DNA of 64,000 nt, from assembly GCA_902806595.1 (NCBI GenBank), contig CADCXC010000010.1, forward strand, positions 620,001 through 684,000, in the 5' to 3' direction. This document shows, one piece after another, positions 36,396 to 46,048 of the stretch. Both the position numbers and the translations under genes were made by a program. Position 1 is the first letter of the stretch. Every line of letters starts with the position of its first letter. This DNA is from Pyrenopolyporus hunteri (Eukaryota > Ascomycota > Sordariomycetes > Xylariales > Hypoxylaceae). The notes beneath the pieces are model-generated. The model saw only the letters and a program-made list of their open reading frames with translations. It had not been told where the DNA came from and did not search any database.

Positions 36396-36779
36396 TTGCG
36401 ATGGAGAAGCGTTGCTGTTGTTTAATCGATTATGACTGGACGTTGCGATGTGGCTGGATGTCTATGCATTTGCTTGGGATCTCTGAGGGGAGTGCATTTG
36501 AGCGGCATTGATTGTATACTGCACTAGTTTACCAGCATCTGATTTCGGATTTCTTGTCGGATACCCTCATACGAATTAGTGGCTCATTGCCGTAGGATTC
36601 TATGCTAATGTTTTGTAGATGTCGATATAGTAAGTCATTACGGCACCTATAATTTTAAGGTATATTTTATATGTACAGTTCATCCGTCTATTTATAAGCA
36701 CAGCAAAGTTGATGAACCCTTGTTGCGGTCACTGCCAGGCTATGCCTAGGCAGTCGTTAATTAAGCCATCACTGGAATA
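36396..36779. other. Convergent 3' regions
   Basis: A 384-bp gap between the AIG1-like gene and GUP1, which point towards each other. AT-rich, no coding frame supported. Confidence 0.5.
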
Positions 36780-38893
36780 TCAGCACCTCAAATTGATACC
36801 ATGTCTTGCCTCCGATTCTCTAATCTCGAACATGATTTGCACGCCTACGAAGAACGCTATGCAAGCGCCGAGTATAAAGGTAAAACCTGTATAACACGAT
36901 CAACAGGCACGAACCTTAAAAGGAGGTTGGAAAAGGGGGTTGGAAACTGGGCAGACTCACCGGAGAAATCCCTGAATATACCCTCAATAATGCTTTTTAG
37001 CCCATCCACGCCAACGGCAAACCCAACCAGATTGGCGGACATCATCATGAAGATATTAAAAACGGCGCCTACGCAGCATATCATGCGGTAGGCCGTGGGC
37101 TTGGACTCCCAGCTGCGCTTAGGGAATAGGAAGCCGGCTGCCATCTCGGGCAACATGAAGAAGACGATGAGCCAACCCCAGATCAGGAGACGCATCTGGA
37201 TATCGTGCCACAGGGCAACAAACGTAAATACAAGGACGTAAGTAAGAATGGACCGGGCCGCGTCCCGGGCCGTCCGGAAGCTCGATCCGCCGAGCGGCAT
37301 GTAGATGTAGCGGAGGGACCAGCGGTAAAAACTACGGTGCCAGCTGCGCCAGAAGGCGAGCGTGCTCCAGTTGTTGCTGACGCAGCGGATCAGGTTCTCG
37401 GGCGGGTCGACACCGTCCACGAGCGACCAGAGTCGGAAGAAGCGCCACGGCAGCAGCAGTTTCAGCCAGATCAGATGGAGGTTGAAGTAACTGAGCAGAC
37501 TTAGCTGCGCGGCGGTGTACTCGCCCCATACCGGGTTTGCTTTAGAGATGGCCTGCACGTAGTCGAAGTGTAGGATCACCTCCATAGCAAGCAGAGTAAG
37601 GGCGAAGCGCACACCGTACCGGATCGTACGCCCCGTCTCGATACTGGCGGCCTTGTACCGTAGCTGCGAGATAAAGTCGTTGAAAGTGATGATCGGGCCC
37701 GTGAGGTATAAGGGGGCATAGATTGTGTACGCGACGTAGTTCCTAAATGAGAAGTCTTTTGACTGTGCTGGGATGGATACGCGGTCACGTTCGCTTAGAG
37801 CAGACGGGTCGATTTGCTTCTTCTTGAGGGCATCAGTATACCACGAAGCATTTTCCGGCATCCGTGCAAGAAGACTCACCTCTACAGGGCTGTAGCTTCT
37901 GCGATCTAGACTCCAATAGTAGTCCAAGTTGAAGCTGATTAGTCGCAGAACAGTAATGTTGAATAGAATCTCCCATCGGCCCATGAGACCACCATAGCTA
38001 TCAAGCCACCTACCCCACCACACCAGGTCTGACTCGAGGAGAGAGCCCGGGACGGGGGGGCCAACGATTAGACCAGCAATGTCACCAAATTTGTAGCCCC
38101 GACATAATTCATTAGCAAATAGAATACCAACGTTAAAGACCCAGGTTGCGACAGGTATATACTTTCGGGGCAACGTCGTCGCTAGTTGGTAGTTCAGATA
38201 GAGGATTAGGAGGACCTTGAACGCCGAGATCCCGTGAAGCGCAACGAGGTATATTAACGCGAAACCGAAGTCGAACGACGCCCGCTGGTTCAGCCTCTGA
38301 TCAGCCTCCTCTAGCGTAGGCCGCGTTGACTGTCCTGTCGCTTTTATCGGATATACGAAGGCGTTGTATACTTGTCGGAGGAGGGGGTGGAAGATCAGAA
38401 GCGCGGCCATATAGGGGATATTATTTCGAAAAGTGCGGTACTGGGAGTCCGAGGCATCCTCCAAGCTGTTAGTGCACATCTCATCCATCGGGCTAAGTTG
38501 CGCCTACGATTTTGCGTCCGGGAATCCATCCCGGCGAAAGCAGCGGCTCATATTTTCTGTATTTGGGGTCCGTTGCTATGGAACGGGTTAACCCAGGTGT
38601 CGAAGAGGGACAGACTCTTGGGAAGCGCGGAACATACGTCTCGAAGCGTCATAGGCCACCCAAAACATGTACGGTATCAAGAAGGTGAGGATGAAGTAGT
38701 AAAGATAGAATTCCGGTGTGTTCCATCGTGACGGTTTCGCTCGGGTATTTCGATTGGCGGCGTATTCTTTGCTAGCAGCTGTATCATTCCGTGCTTCTAT
38801 GACGGTCATGTACGGGGTCGTAGACGGGTTTGTAAAGCGAGTGTCGAGGGTGTCGAGGGCGTAGGTTTTTTGAAAGAAGGACAAGACACCCAT
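36780..38893 (-). CDS. GUP1: GUP1-type membrane-bound O-acyltransferase
   Basis: Five exons: 38893-38638, 38575-38508, 38458-37880, 37822-36961 and 36886-36780; 623 residues. MBOAT family; yeast Gup1 is an ER enzyme that remodels GPI anchors by re-acylation and was first found through glycerol uptake. Seen: multiple membrane spans, LSPGWIPGRKI after intron 1, NYVAYTIYAPLYLTGPIITF, the MBOAT core CVSNNWSTLAFWRSWHRSFY and YIYMPLGG, and the catalytic-type His in FVALWHDIQMRLLIWGWL. The last exon (FTFILGACIAFFVGVQIMFE) restores the expected final membrane span. Intron 3 (37879-37823) is 57 bp, has no stop and keeps frame, so retention would insert 19 residues; family comparison (SPVE joined to KKQIDP) favours splicing. 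Confidence 0.93.
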
Positions 38894-39533
38894 GGTGGGC
38901 GAAGAGATCAGGCAGATACGCCTGAAGCAATTATACAGTAATATAAATACATAGAAGGGATTGAGGGCTCAAGATAGACAGTACACGCCCCCCAGCATAA
39001 CGAAGTCAATCATAGAAAAAGAGCCGGAGGTTCGATATACCTGAATCAGCCTGCTGAGGTGTGCATTAACTTGTGCATCGAGAATTGAAGACAGGAATTC
39101 AGAGATTCAGGGTCCCATAAGAGCGGGTGGGTCCAGGGGGAGAAGACGCGAACGCGGCCGCAGTGAACTTCAAAGTGGGGGTTCAATATGGGGGTACATA
39201 GGTACCTAGGTATGTACCCCGCTACGTCCCGGCGTGGCTTAGGTACGTAAATCGTGGAAAGATACAAACAGTCCGTGTCCCTCCCAGTCCTCTTTCCTCA
39301 GCTATCCACCTACATATACGCAATGCATCCACACATAAACTGCCATATAACTAATCCAAGTCTCTAGCCGGACTTAATTAATTCATATATTTAAATGGAA
39401 CCTTCGACCTGAGGCTTTCGCACCATCATTAATAATAGGAGCTGAGCTTCACTCGAGTTCGATTATTGGATAGAACTAGGAGCAAGCTCAATCTATTGCA
39501 CGAGTCCTTGCTTAAGTCGCTTTGGCGATAACG
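38894..39533. promoter_or_regulatory. Divergent promoter region of GUP1 and F-box-like gene
   Basis: A 640-bp spacer between divergent genes; no coding frame supported. A GGTACATAGGTACC-type motif cluster is at 39192-39220 and an AT-rich stretch at 39375-39395. Confidence 0.45.
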
Positions 39534-40343
39534 ATGGGCAAATTTGGGAGCCCATCCATCGCATTCCGCCCGAGGCCACCCACAACGAGCCGTCCTCCCA
39601 TAAAATGCTGGAATGGGCCTTTCCGGTTCTTCGACCTCCCTCCCGAGCTCAGAGAGCTCATCCTGAATTTTATACTCCTTAATTTTGATTCTACTGGTAA
39701 AGACATCACCCACCTCTTCCTGACGTGCCGACGTATATACATGGAGGCCGCTTCGATATTTTACTACCAAGTCCGACTCGACAACATGCGCCTTAGGGGA
39801 ACTGGCGATCCGTTCTTAGCCGGACCACTCACTGCGGTGACTCCCCGGCAGCACGTCCGAAATTTGACCATCAGATTTTCCATGAAGGACCAGACCTACC
39901 TGTTCGGTGAGGTGTATATTAATGCTCTACGAGAGATGGCCGCGAATGGAAAGCTTCAGTATTTGCGGCTAGAGATCGGTAGTCACTTTCCCAGTCTCGA
40001 GTTCTGGGGTCACGTGGACGAGTCGTACGCCTACGACAACATTCTCCTCGCGGCCGGAAAAGGGAAGGGAAGGGAAGTCATGGCGCCCGTATTTATCACG
40101 ATGAAACCATTCCAAGACTTTCTTAGGTTCCTCGAAGACTCGAGGATTCCCAAACTCAGGCTCTATATTGACGCCGATGACCATCTTAAGTTCTGGTGCC
40201 TGTTTCATCGCGCTCATCCCTCGGGCCAGAAATGCGACGGTGACTGGAAAGGTCAAGCGAGGCTCCTAAAGGTTAACTGCGCGAACTTAGTGAAAGCAGT
40301 TTTAGGAGCCCAAGTCGCGGGGCCGCCACGGGAGGGTTGCTAA
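39534..40343 (+). CDS. F-box-like domain protein
   Basis: Single open frame, 269 residues from the ATG at 39534. A short F-box-like motif (FRFFDLPPELRELILNFILL, about residues 25-50) is followed by HLFLTCRRIYMEAASIFYYQ, the pattern common to many small fungal F-box-like proteins. The rest is an unrecognised mixed alpha/beta region (RQHVRNLTIRFSMKD, LQYLRLEIGS). No signal peptide or membrane span. The role as an SCF adaptor is inferred from the motif only. A second frame overlaps its 3' end (to 40753) but carries nothing recognisable, so I treat it as noncoding. Confidence 0.72.
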   Translation: MGKFGSPSIAFRPRPPTTSRPPIKCWNGPFRFFDLPPELRELILNFILLNFDSTGKDITHLFLTCRRIYMEAASIFYYQVRLDNMRLRGTGDPFLAGPLTAVTPRQHVRNLTIRFSMKDQTYLFGEVYINALREMAANGKLQYLRLEIGSHFPSLEFWGHVDESYAYDNILLAAGKGKGREVMAPVFITMKPFQDFLRFLEDSRIPKLRLYIDADDHLKFWCLFHRAHPSGQKCDGDWKGQARLLKVNCANLVKAVLGAQVAGPPREGC

Positions 40344-41313
40344 TAATCAATGGCCATCGTCTTAATTGGAAGAAAACTGACTCCGGATCGCCCTGGCCCG
40401 ATAAACGAACGGGAGCATGGTACCTAGCTACCTACATAAAGTCTTCGGCTAGGTATCGGAAGGAGCTTATGGTAGCACAAGAATTCGTTATAGACGAGAC
40501 GCCCGTCGCCCTTACACGAATGAGGATAACGGTGGAGGGTTCGAAGCAAACCCCGAGATATCACGATGTTAACAAGTACGTGATCCTTGTCTATACGATA
40601 TTTCTAGAGGCTGAATACCAGAATCGCGTATACAGTACGTGCCGAATTAAAGCAATCGGACTCGCGCCAAATATAGAAACAATTGGTCTTCAGCTACATA
40701 CCCTAGTAGTCTTATCTTTTGAATATGAGGTATCACTGACTAAGAGATATTGATCCAAGTCTCGGGCTATCTCTTACACATGTACGTATATCTAGTTCAC
40801 CGACTAACGTTCCCCCGGTCTCCCTTGTCGTTCCCAACCCAGATACCTACCGAAGCTTCCATATCCGGGTATTTACGGAGCTTGGGAGTATATTTCAACC
40901 TTCAGCGTCCTTATAGAATAGAATCGGAGCGTCCCCACCGTAAATTTGGGGTTTTAGCAAGTCCGGGTACGTTGATCTTATATAATAAGTAGGTACCTAC
41001 GGATCACCTCCATGGAAGTTTCCATGTCAGATCCTTGGGCCCACTTCCTGTTCGGAATCTAAGCGCATTTTTGGAAATCGTCATCATTTCATTGGATCGC
41101 GCTTACTGCCGGACGATGCTGTACCCTCGTACTCACCAAGTTGAATCAATCTTTCTTTTCCCTTTTCTGAAGTGACTTTACTTACCAAAACTCGCCTCTA
41201 AGTATTTTTATCGTTATTATGTCCACTTATTGAAGATCGTTGAAGATAACCGCACCAATCCCTCGCTCGCTATTCTTAGCACCTCGTCGTCGTCTTCGGC
41301 GTTGGGTTATACA
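40344..41313. other. Intergenic region
   Basis: About 1 kb with no convincing gene. The frame 40337-40753 (138 codons) overlaps the preceding stop, has no homology I recognise and no clear promoter. The right part, C/T-rich from 41150, is the promoter and leader of the serine dehydratase gene. TACCTA motifs at 40420-40435 and 40985-41000. Confidence 0.45.
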
Positions 41314-43628
41314 ATGAGCCGCGCGGCGGTGAAGCAGCTCAACCTGCTTCGCTGCGCTGTCGGTGTAACGCCATGGCGAATCGCGAGTAGATGGCAAAGC
41401 AATGCGGTCGTGGCAAAACAGTATAGGTGTGGGCGACCACTAGAGCATCTATCATCCAGACTACAAGGCCGATACTTCAGCAAGACGACAGCCAATTTGA
41501 GTGGCAGTGAAGATGCTCAGTCAGGCACGTACAGCGAAGCCGACCATGAGCATGCCGTCATTTCAACATTCGACCTTTTCTCCATCGGCATCGGCCCTTC
41601 ATCCTCTCATACTGTTGGGCCAATGCGTGCCGGCGGCATCTTCGTGGCTGATCTAGTTGAGGCCGGCCTGCTCGATAAGGTGCACAAGATACGCATCTCT
41701 ATTTACGGCAGTCTTGCGCTCACGGGCGAGGGCCAGTATGTATCCTACCATATACCAATCCAGGTCCACATTGCACACAGCCAGGCTTAGCCAGTTAGAA
41801 TTGTCTTCAGGACTATTGCGTCCAACGTTGTGAACCAGAGCCCACAGAGTACTATCAAATTGGGAAGAGCTGCTGACATATGGTCTCGGATAGCATGACG
41901 CCGTCTGCGCTGCTACTAGGCCTCGAGAGCGCCGATGTAGAAACTGTTGACACATCCTACGTGCCTACACGTTTTGCGCAAATCAAAAAGGATAAGAAGC
42001 TATTCTTGGGCCACGGGCTGGGGGAGGGTAAAGGCAAGGAAATAGACTTCGACTACGAGCATGATTTTAAGTGGGAATGGGGTAAGAAGCTGCCACTGCA
42101 TAGCAACGGAATGCGCTTCATGGTTTTCGACGATCAAGGCATGCTGCTGGCAACCAACGACTTCTTCAGCGTAGGCGGGGGTTTCGTCGTTAACGGTTCG
42201 CTGTCGACCGCCTCTACGGCCGCGCCAGCAAACCAAGCTGCAGAAAATGCACAAGCCGACTCAAAGGACTTGCAAGTGGAGGGAGGCAGCGGGCACCCTG
42301 CTGATCTAGCGGAAAATCTGTTTTACAAAGAGATCAGACGAGCAGATGCGGCGGGGGACCGTCGAACCGGCTCAGAAATCAAACCCGTTGATGATATCCC
42401 CGCCAACGAGTCAACGGCTATGCTTGAAACTGGACCCCAGACCGCATCCCCAAAGCCCCCTACGGCACCTACACCGCCAAACGCCGATGTTTCAGAGGAG
42501 GAAATCACCCCTAAACAACCTCGCTATCCGTTTCGTGACGCTCGCAGCCTGCTAGCGCTATGCAACAAGCATAATCTAACTATTGCACAGCTAGTGTATG
42601 AGAACGAAAAGAGTCACGGCTATACAGATGAGGAGATCTACAAAAAGATAATGCGTATATGGGAGGTCATGGATAATAGCATACTAGAAGGCGTCCAAGC
42701 ACCCATGGACGCCACATTACCTGGCTCTCTCAAACTACACAGACGAGCGCCGGGATTGTATAGGCGACTAACGAGGGGTCTCTACCCCTCCCATACCCAG
42801 ACTCCTAGCGCGGCTGACTCTCAAGCGCAATTGTCTTCACCAAATAACGGCAATGCCAAGGTATCGTCGGAAAGCACAGGGATATCTGTCTCGAAACCAA
42901 GCACGTCGGCGTTAAGTGGGAAAGGAACCGTCGGTAAGCGAGGTCCTCCACGCGTCCTTGGTTCCCTCTATCATCCAGTTATGCCGTCGCCCCCGCGACG
43001 GACCACATTCCCTGCTATGGATTATTTAACCGTCTACGCAATAGCTGTTAACGAGACCAACGCAGCTGGTGGGCGAATCGTGACGGCGCCAACAAACGGT
43101 GCGGCGGGTATCATTCCAGCTGTCCTCAAGTATACGATCGAATTCATCAGCGATGATCCTGAGCGCGATATTCTCACATTCCTCTTGACAGCGGCAGCTA
43201 TTGGCATGCTATATAAACGAGGGGCAACCATCTCGGCCGCTGAAGGGGGCTGTATGGCTGAGGTCGGCGTAGCCTGCTCTATGGCGGCCGGCGCCTTCGC
43301 GGCTTGCATGGGTGCCAGCCCTGAGACCATCGAGCAAGCAGCCGAGATCGGTATCGAGCATAACCTAGGCCTCACATGCGATCCGATCGGCGGGCTTGTT
43401 CAAGCTCCGTGCATCGAGCGGAATGCCCTAGGCGCTATCAAGGCCATCTCGAGCGCGAACCTGGCCCTTAGCAGCGAGGCCAGCACGTCGAAGGTCAGGC
43501 TCGACGATGCCATCCGTGCCATGCGCGTCACCGCGCAGGGGATGAGGAATGAGTTCAAAGAAACGAGTCTCAGCGGATTAGCCACGAGCGTGCCGCTTAA
43601 CATTCCCGTCAGTGTGCCTGACTGTTGA
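41314..43628 (+). CDS. L-serine dehydratase, bacterial-type iron-sulfur enzyme
   Basis: Two exons, 41314-41735 and 41894-43628 (intron 158 bp), 718 residues. Converts L-serine to pyruvate and ammonia with a [4Fe-4S] cluster, unlike the PLP enzymes usual in eukaryotes. Beta domain near residues 78-240 ([19 protein letters not shown] at 89-107; [11 protein letters not shown]). Alpha domain from about 515 ([20 protein letters not shown]). The three cluster cysteines are C594 (EGGCMAEVG), C636 (LTCDPIGG) and C647 (QAPCIERN); the spacings of 42 and 11 are identical to those I know for E. coli SdaA. The N-terminus ([17 protein letters not shown], then many R and no acidic residues to about 45) looks like a mitochondrial presequence. 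Odd: two low-complexity insertions at about 240-350 and 435-514 make it far longer than the ~455-residue bacterial enzyme. Confidence 0.93.
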
Positions 43629-44540
43629 TGCGGCCCTGTTCCCGTCAGTATTCCATTCCACACGAGGAAATCGTCTGCGTATTCTTCTAGTTTTCTATCA
43701 ACGATTTGAGTTTTCGGTTTATATTAAAGCCTGAAGGAAGGGGATGGCCGTTCGAGATAAGTGGCTTCGGATATGGACGATATTCTTTGCCCGAGATCTC
43801 AGGACATTACCTAAAATTTGATTTCGTACGAGTTAGCCGTGGCTTACATTTAGGCCGTCCGGTGCTAGAAGTGATAGAAACGAGACGTTAGATTTATAGA
43901 AGGCAACTTGATCCCTCGGTCCCGGGAACGACGAGGCCAAGGGACCTCAGGAGATATATACCTAAGACCCGGTCGGTCCCGATTGATTAAGTTTGGGGTC
44001 TGATTCAGCCGATTCTCAATACTGAATCCTTCGTTCGAGCGAAAGATATACCCCGATTGCGTATCAATATACGAGAATCTTACGCATGCAATCCTCGTCA
44101 AGTTTCCCCCAATCATAGACGTATCCTTGAGTTCCCGCTAGCATAGTAAATACCCCCGAGCTTCAGGCAGCTTGCTAAGCCGAGTTCTTGTAGTGCACAC
44201 TAAAACATTAAACGTCTGGGTAAGGTTACTAAACAGGACATAATAATATATCACATTGATGCAACACCGAGATCAGCCACTCACAGAACTATGCAACCAA
44301 GGGATCTGAGGCTGTGTTGCAGCTCAAAATTGAGGACGCCAACGCAATACCTGCTTATTGGGTGTCTTATAAGGAGCCGTCTCCGCTAGTGTTCAGCTTC
44401 GCCTCTGCTGAGATCTTATTTCTAATAAAACTTAGGGCGGAGAAAGACTACCCATCTACTGTCTAGAAAGCTTAACCTAGCATTGGTGAACACTCCCTCT
44501 TTCATCTACTTACCCAACCCACTACAAGATCTCAGCAAAG
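43629..44540. other. Intergenic region
   Basis: No gene supported in 912 bp. The last ~60 bases before 44541 (C/A-rich, ending in AGCAAAG before the ATG) look like a normal fungal 5' leader. Confidence 0.45.
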
Positions 44541-44903
44541 ATGACAAACAAGGACACAAACATGGCCTTCCCTCTCAACGAACTTAACAACCTCGACGCC
44601 GACCGTCGCAGCGACAGCGGCTGGACGCTGCCGGCGTACGAAGAGCAGCAGCCCTTCCTCGGCGACCCTACCAAGCCTAGCCCGTTACGCCTCGGGACGC
44701 AGTTGGAGGACCAGCGGGAGCCCCCGATGTGCGCGCGCAGGAGAGTCACGAGGCACGTCGCCGCCGGGCTAGCGAATGTCCTGCCGTATATCGCGAAGGC
44801 CGTGCTTTTAATGTTGACATTAGGCGTCGGTGCGACCGCCGTCTTCGTCTTTAGTAATTGCCTTGTTTGGGTCTGGGGTAAGATCGGCTTGTTGCCGTCT
44901 TAG
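44541..44903 (+). CDS. Small single-pass membrane protein, unknown function
   Basis: Single open frame of 120 residues with a good start context (AAAG before ATG) and GC-rich third positions unlike its flanks. The N-terminal 60 residues are polar (DLDADRRSDSGW-like; LPAYEEQQPFLGDP). A basic stretch CARRRVTRHVAAG precedes one hydrophobic segment of about 35 residues (VLLMLTLGVGATAVFVFSNC), with the C-terminus GKIGLLPS. By the positive-inside rule the N-terminus should be cytosolic. No family recognised. It could also be a chance frame; codon bias and the leader argue for a gene. Confidence 0.55.
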   Translation: MTNKDTNMAFPLNELNNLDADRRSDSGWTLPAYEEQQPFLGDPTKPSPLRLGTQLEDQREPPMCARRRVTRHVAAGLANVLPYIAKAVLLMLTLGVGATAVFVFSNCLVWVWGKIGLLPS

Positions 44904-46048
44904 TTGTGAGTAGCGGGTGCTGCTGATCCGGCGGATGGATTTTCTTGCTTTGAGGTTGATTATGCCGAAGTCGTTTGCCGGATATCATTGGGGTCTTAGA
45001 TCTATCGATGGATAATCGTGGTTTCCTGGGATCATCTGCCTTGAAAACTGGGGTATTTCCAATTACCGGTGTTGCATTGAGGGTTCAAGGAGCCGTGGAG
45101 CGGATCATTACACATCTAGCTTTTCCTATATATTATATCAGATTAGGTGCTCGTCCGGAGCCCATATGCATGCCTCAACCCTCAATTTCATGAGGGTTAG
45201 GGTAAATACCACTTGGGGTTGATGTAAGGGTTAGGGTTAGGGTTAGGAAACGGGGCCGTTTGGGTTAGCATAAAAGGCTCATAAGTTGCTATTTCCTTTA
45301 GAAAGATATTACGTTCACTGGATTATCGCAATTGAAGAGCCGTATCAAGCGTAGAGAATACCGTAGCGAGAGTACGAATACTATGGGTTATAGGGGGGAT
45401 ATGTACTTGGGGTTCAAAGGGTGGTTCTAACGATGGTAGTATCAACGCAGATTATACGGTATGTGTAGTATAATTCCATTAGATAAATTGCATAATATTA
45501 CTCATCTGAAATTAAGCCTGGGAGATCTTGGGAGATCGTTGCATCCCTCCCATGTGGGTTGACTGCAAAACCGGGGAACGATACAACCAGAGACAGACCG
45601 GGGTCGTCTCGTGCATCCCCGTTGTGATGCGGAAGCTATGGGTAACCGATCACTGGGACGCGAATCTTTTTATCTAGGTATAAGGCTTCAGAATTCATTT
45701 TCAATTTGCCTATGGTCTTCACATATTCATGTTCGAGACGGTCTGTTTCAAGAGCAATATTCGGAGCATATCTACGCTATATGGGACGCTGACTGACTGC
45801 CCGCTGGGGAATGAGGTCCAAATAAAGTTATCCCATTCTATACGGCTTAGAAGATATCGGACCTTAATGTGCTATATTAGGTATGTAGATCATAACTGTA
45901 AAAACGTGCTGACAATCATCTATATTAAGATATCAGATGAGATACGAGATATCTTGACCGTCTAAATTCACCAGCCGTAGCAGATCCTCCGCATTTCTAT
46001 GAATCATACAAGGTGACAACATAATTCTAGCGAATCCCAGAAGTTGCG
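44904..46048. other. Intergenic region with interstitial telomeric repeat
   Basis: No gene supported in 1.1 kb. Holds a TTAGGG array at 45226-45247 and related GGGTTAGGG pieces at 45192-45203. The 45400-45960 part is AT-rich and without coding frames of note. Confidence 0.45.
45226..45247 (+). repeat. Interstitial telomere-type repeat (TTAGGG)n
   Basis: Three and a half perfect units of the fungal telomere repeat on the plus strand, with a further GAGGGTTAGGG about 30 bases upstream. It is flanked on both sides by ordinary unique sequence and by genes, so it is not a chromosome end. Confidence 0.85.

Noticed and set aside
40337..40753. 138-codon frame starting inside the stop region of the F-box-like gene
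   Set aside because: Overlaps the preceding gene, has no motif and no visible promoter; probably 3' sequence.
45226..45247. Chromosome end
   Set aside because: Only 3.5 repeat units, with unique sequence and genes on both sides.
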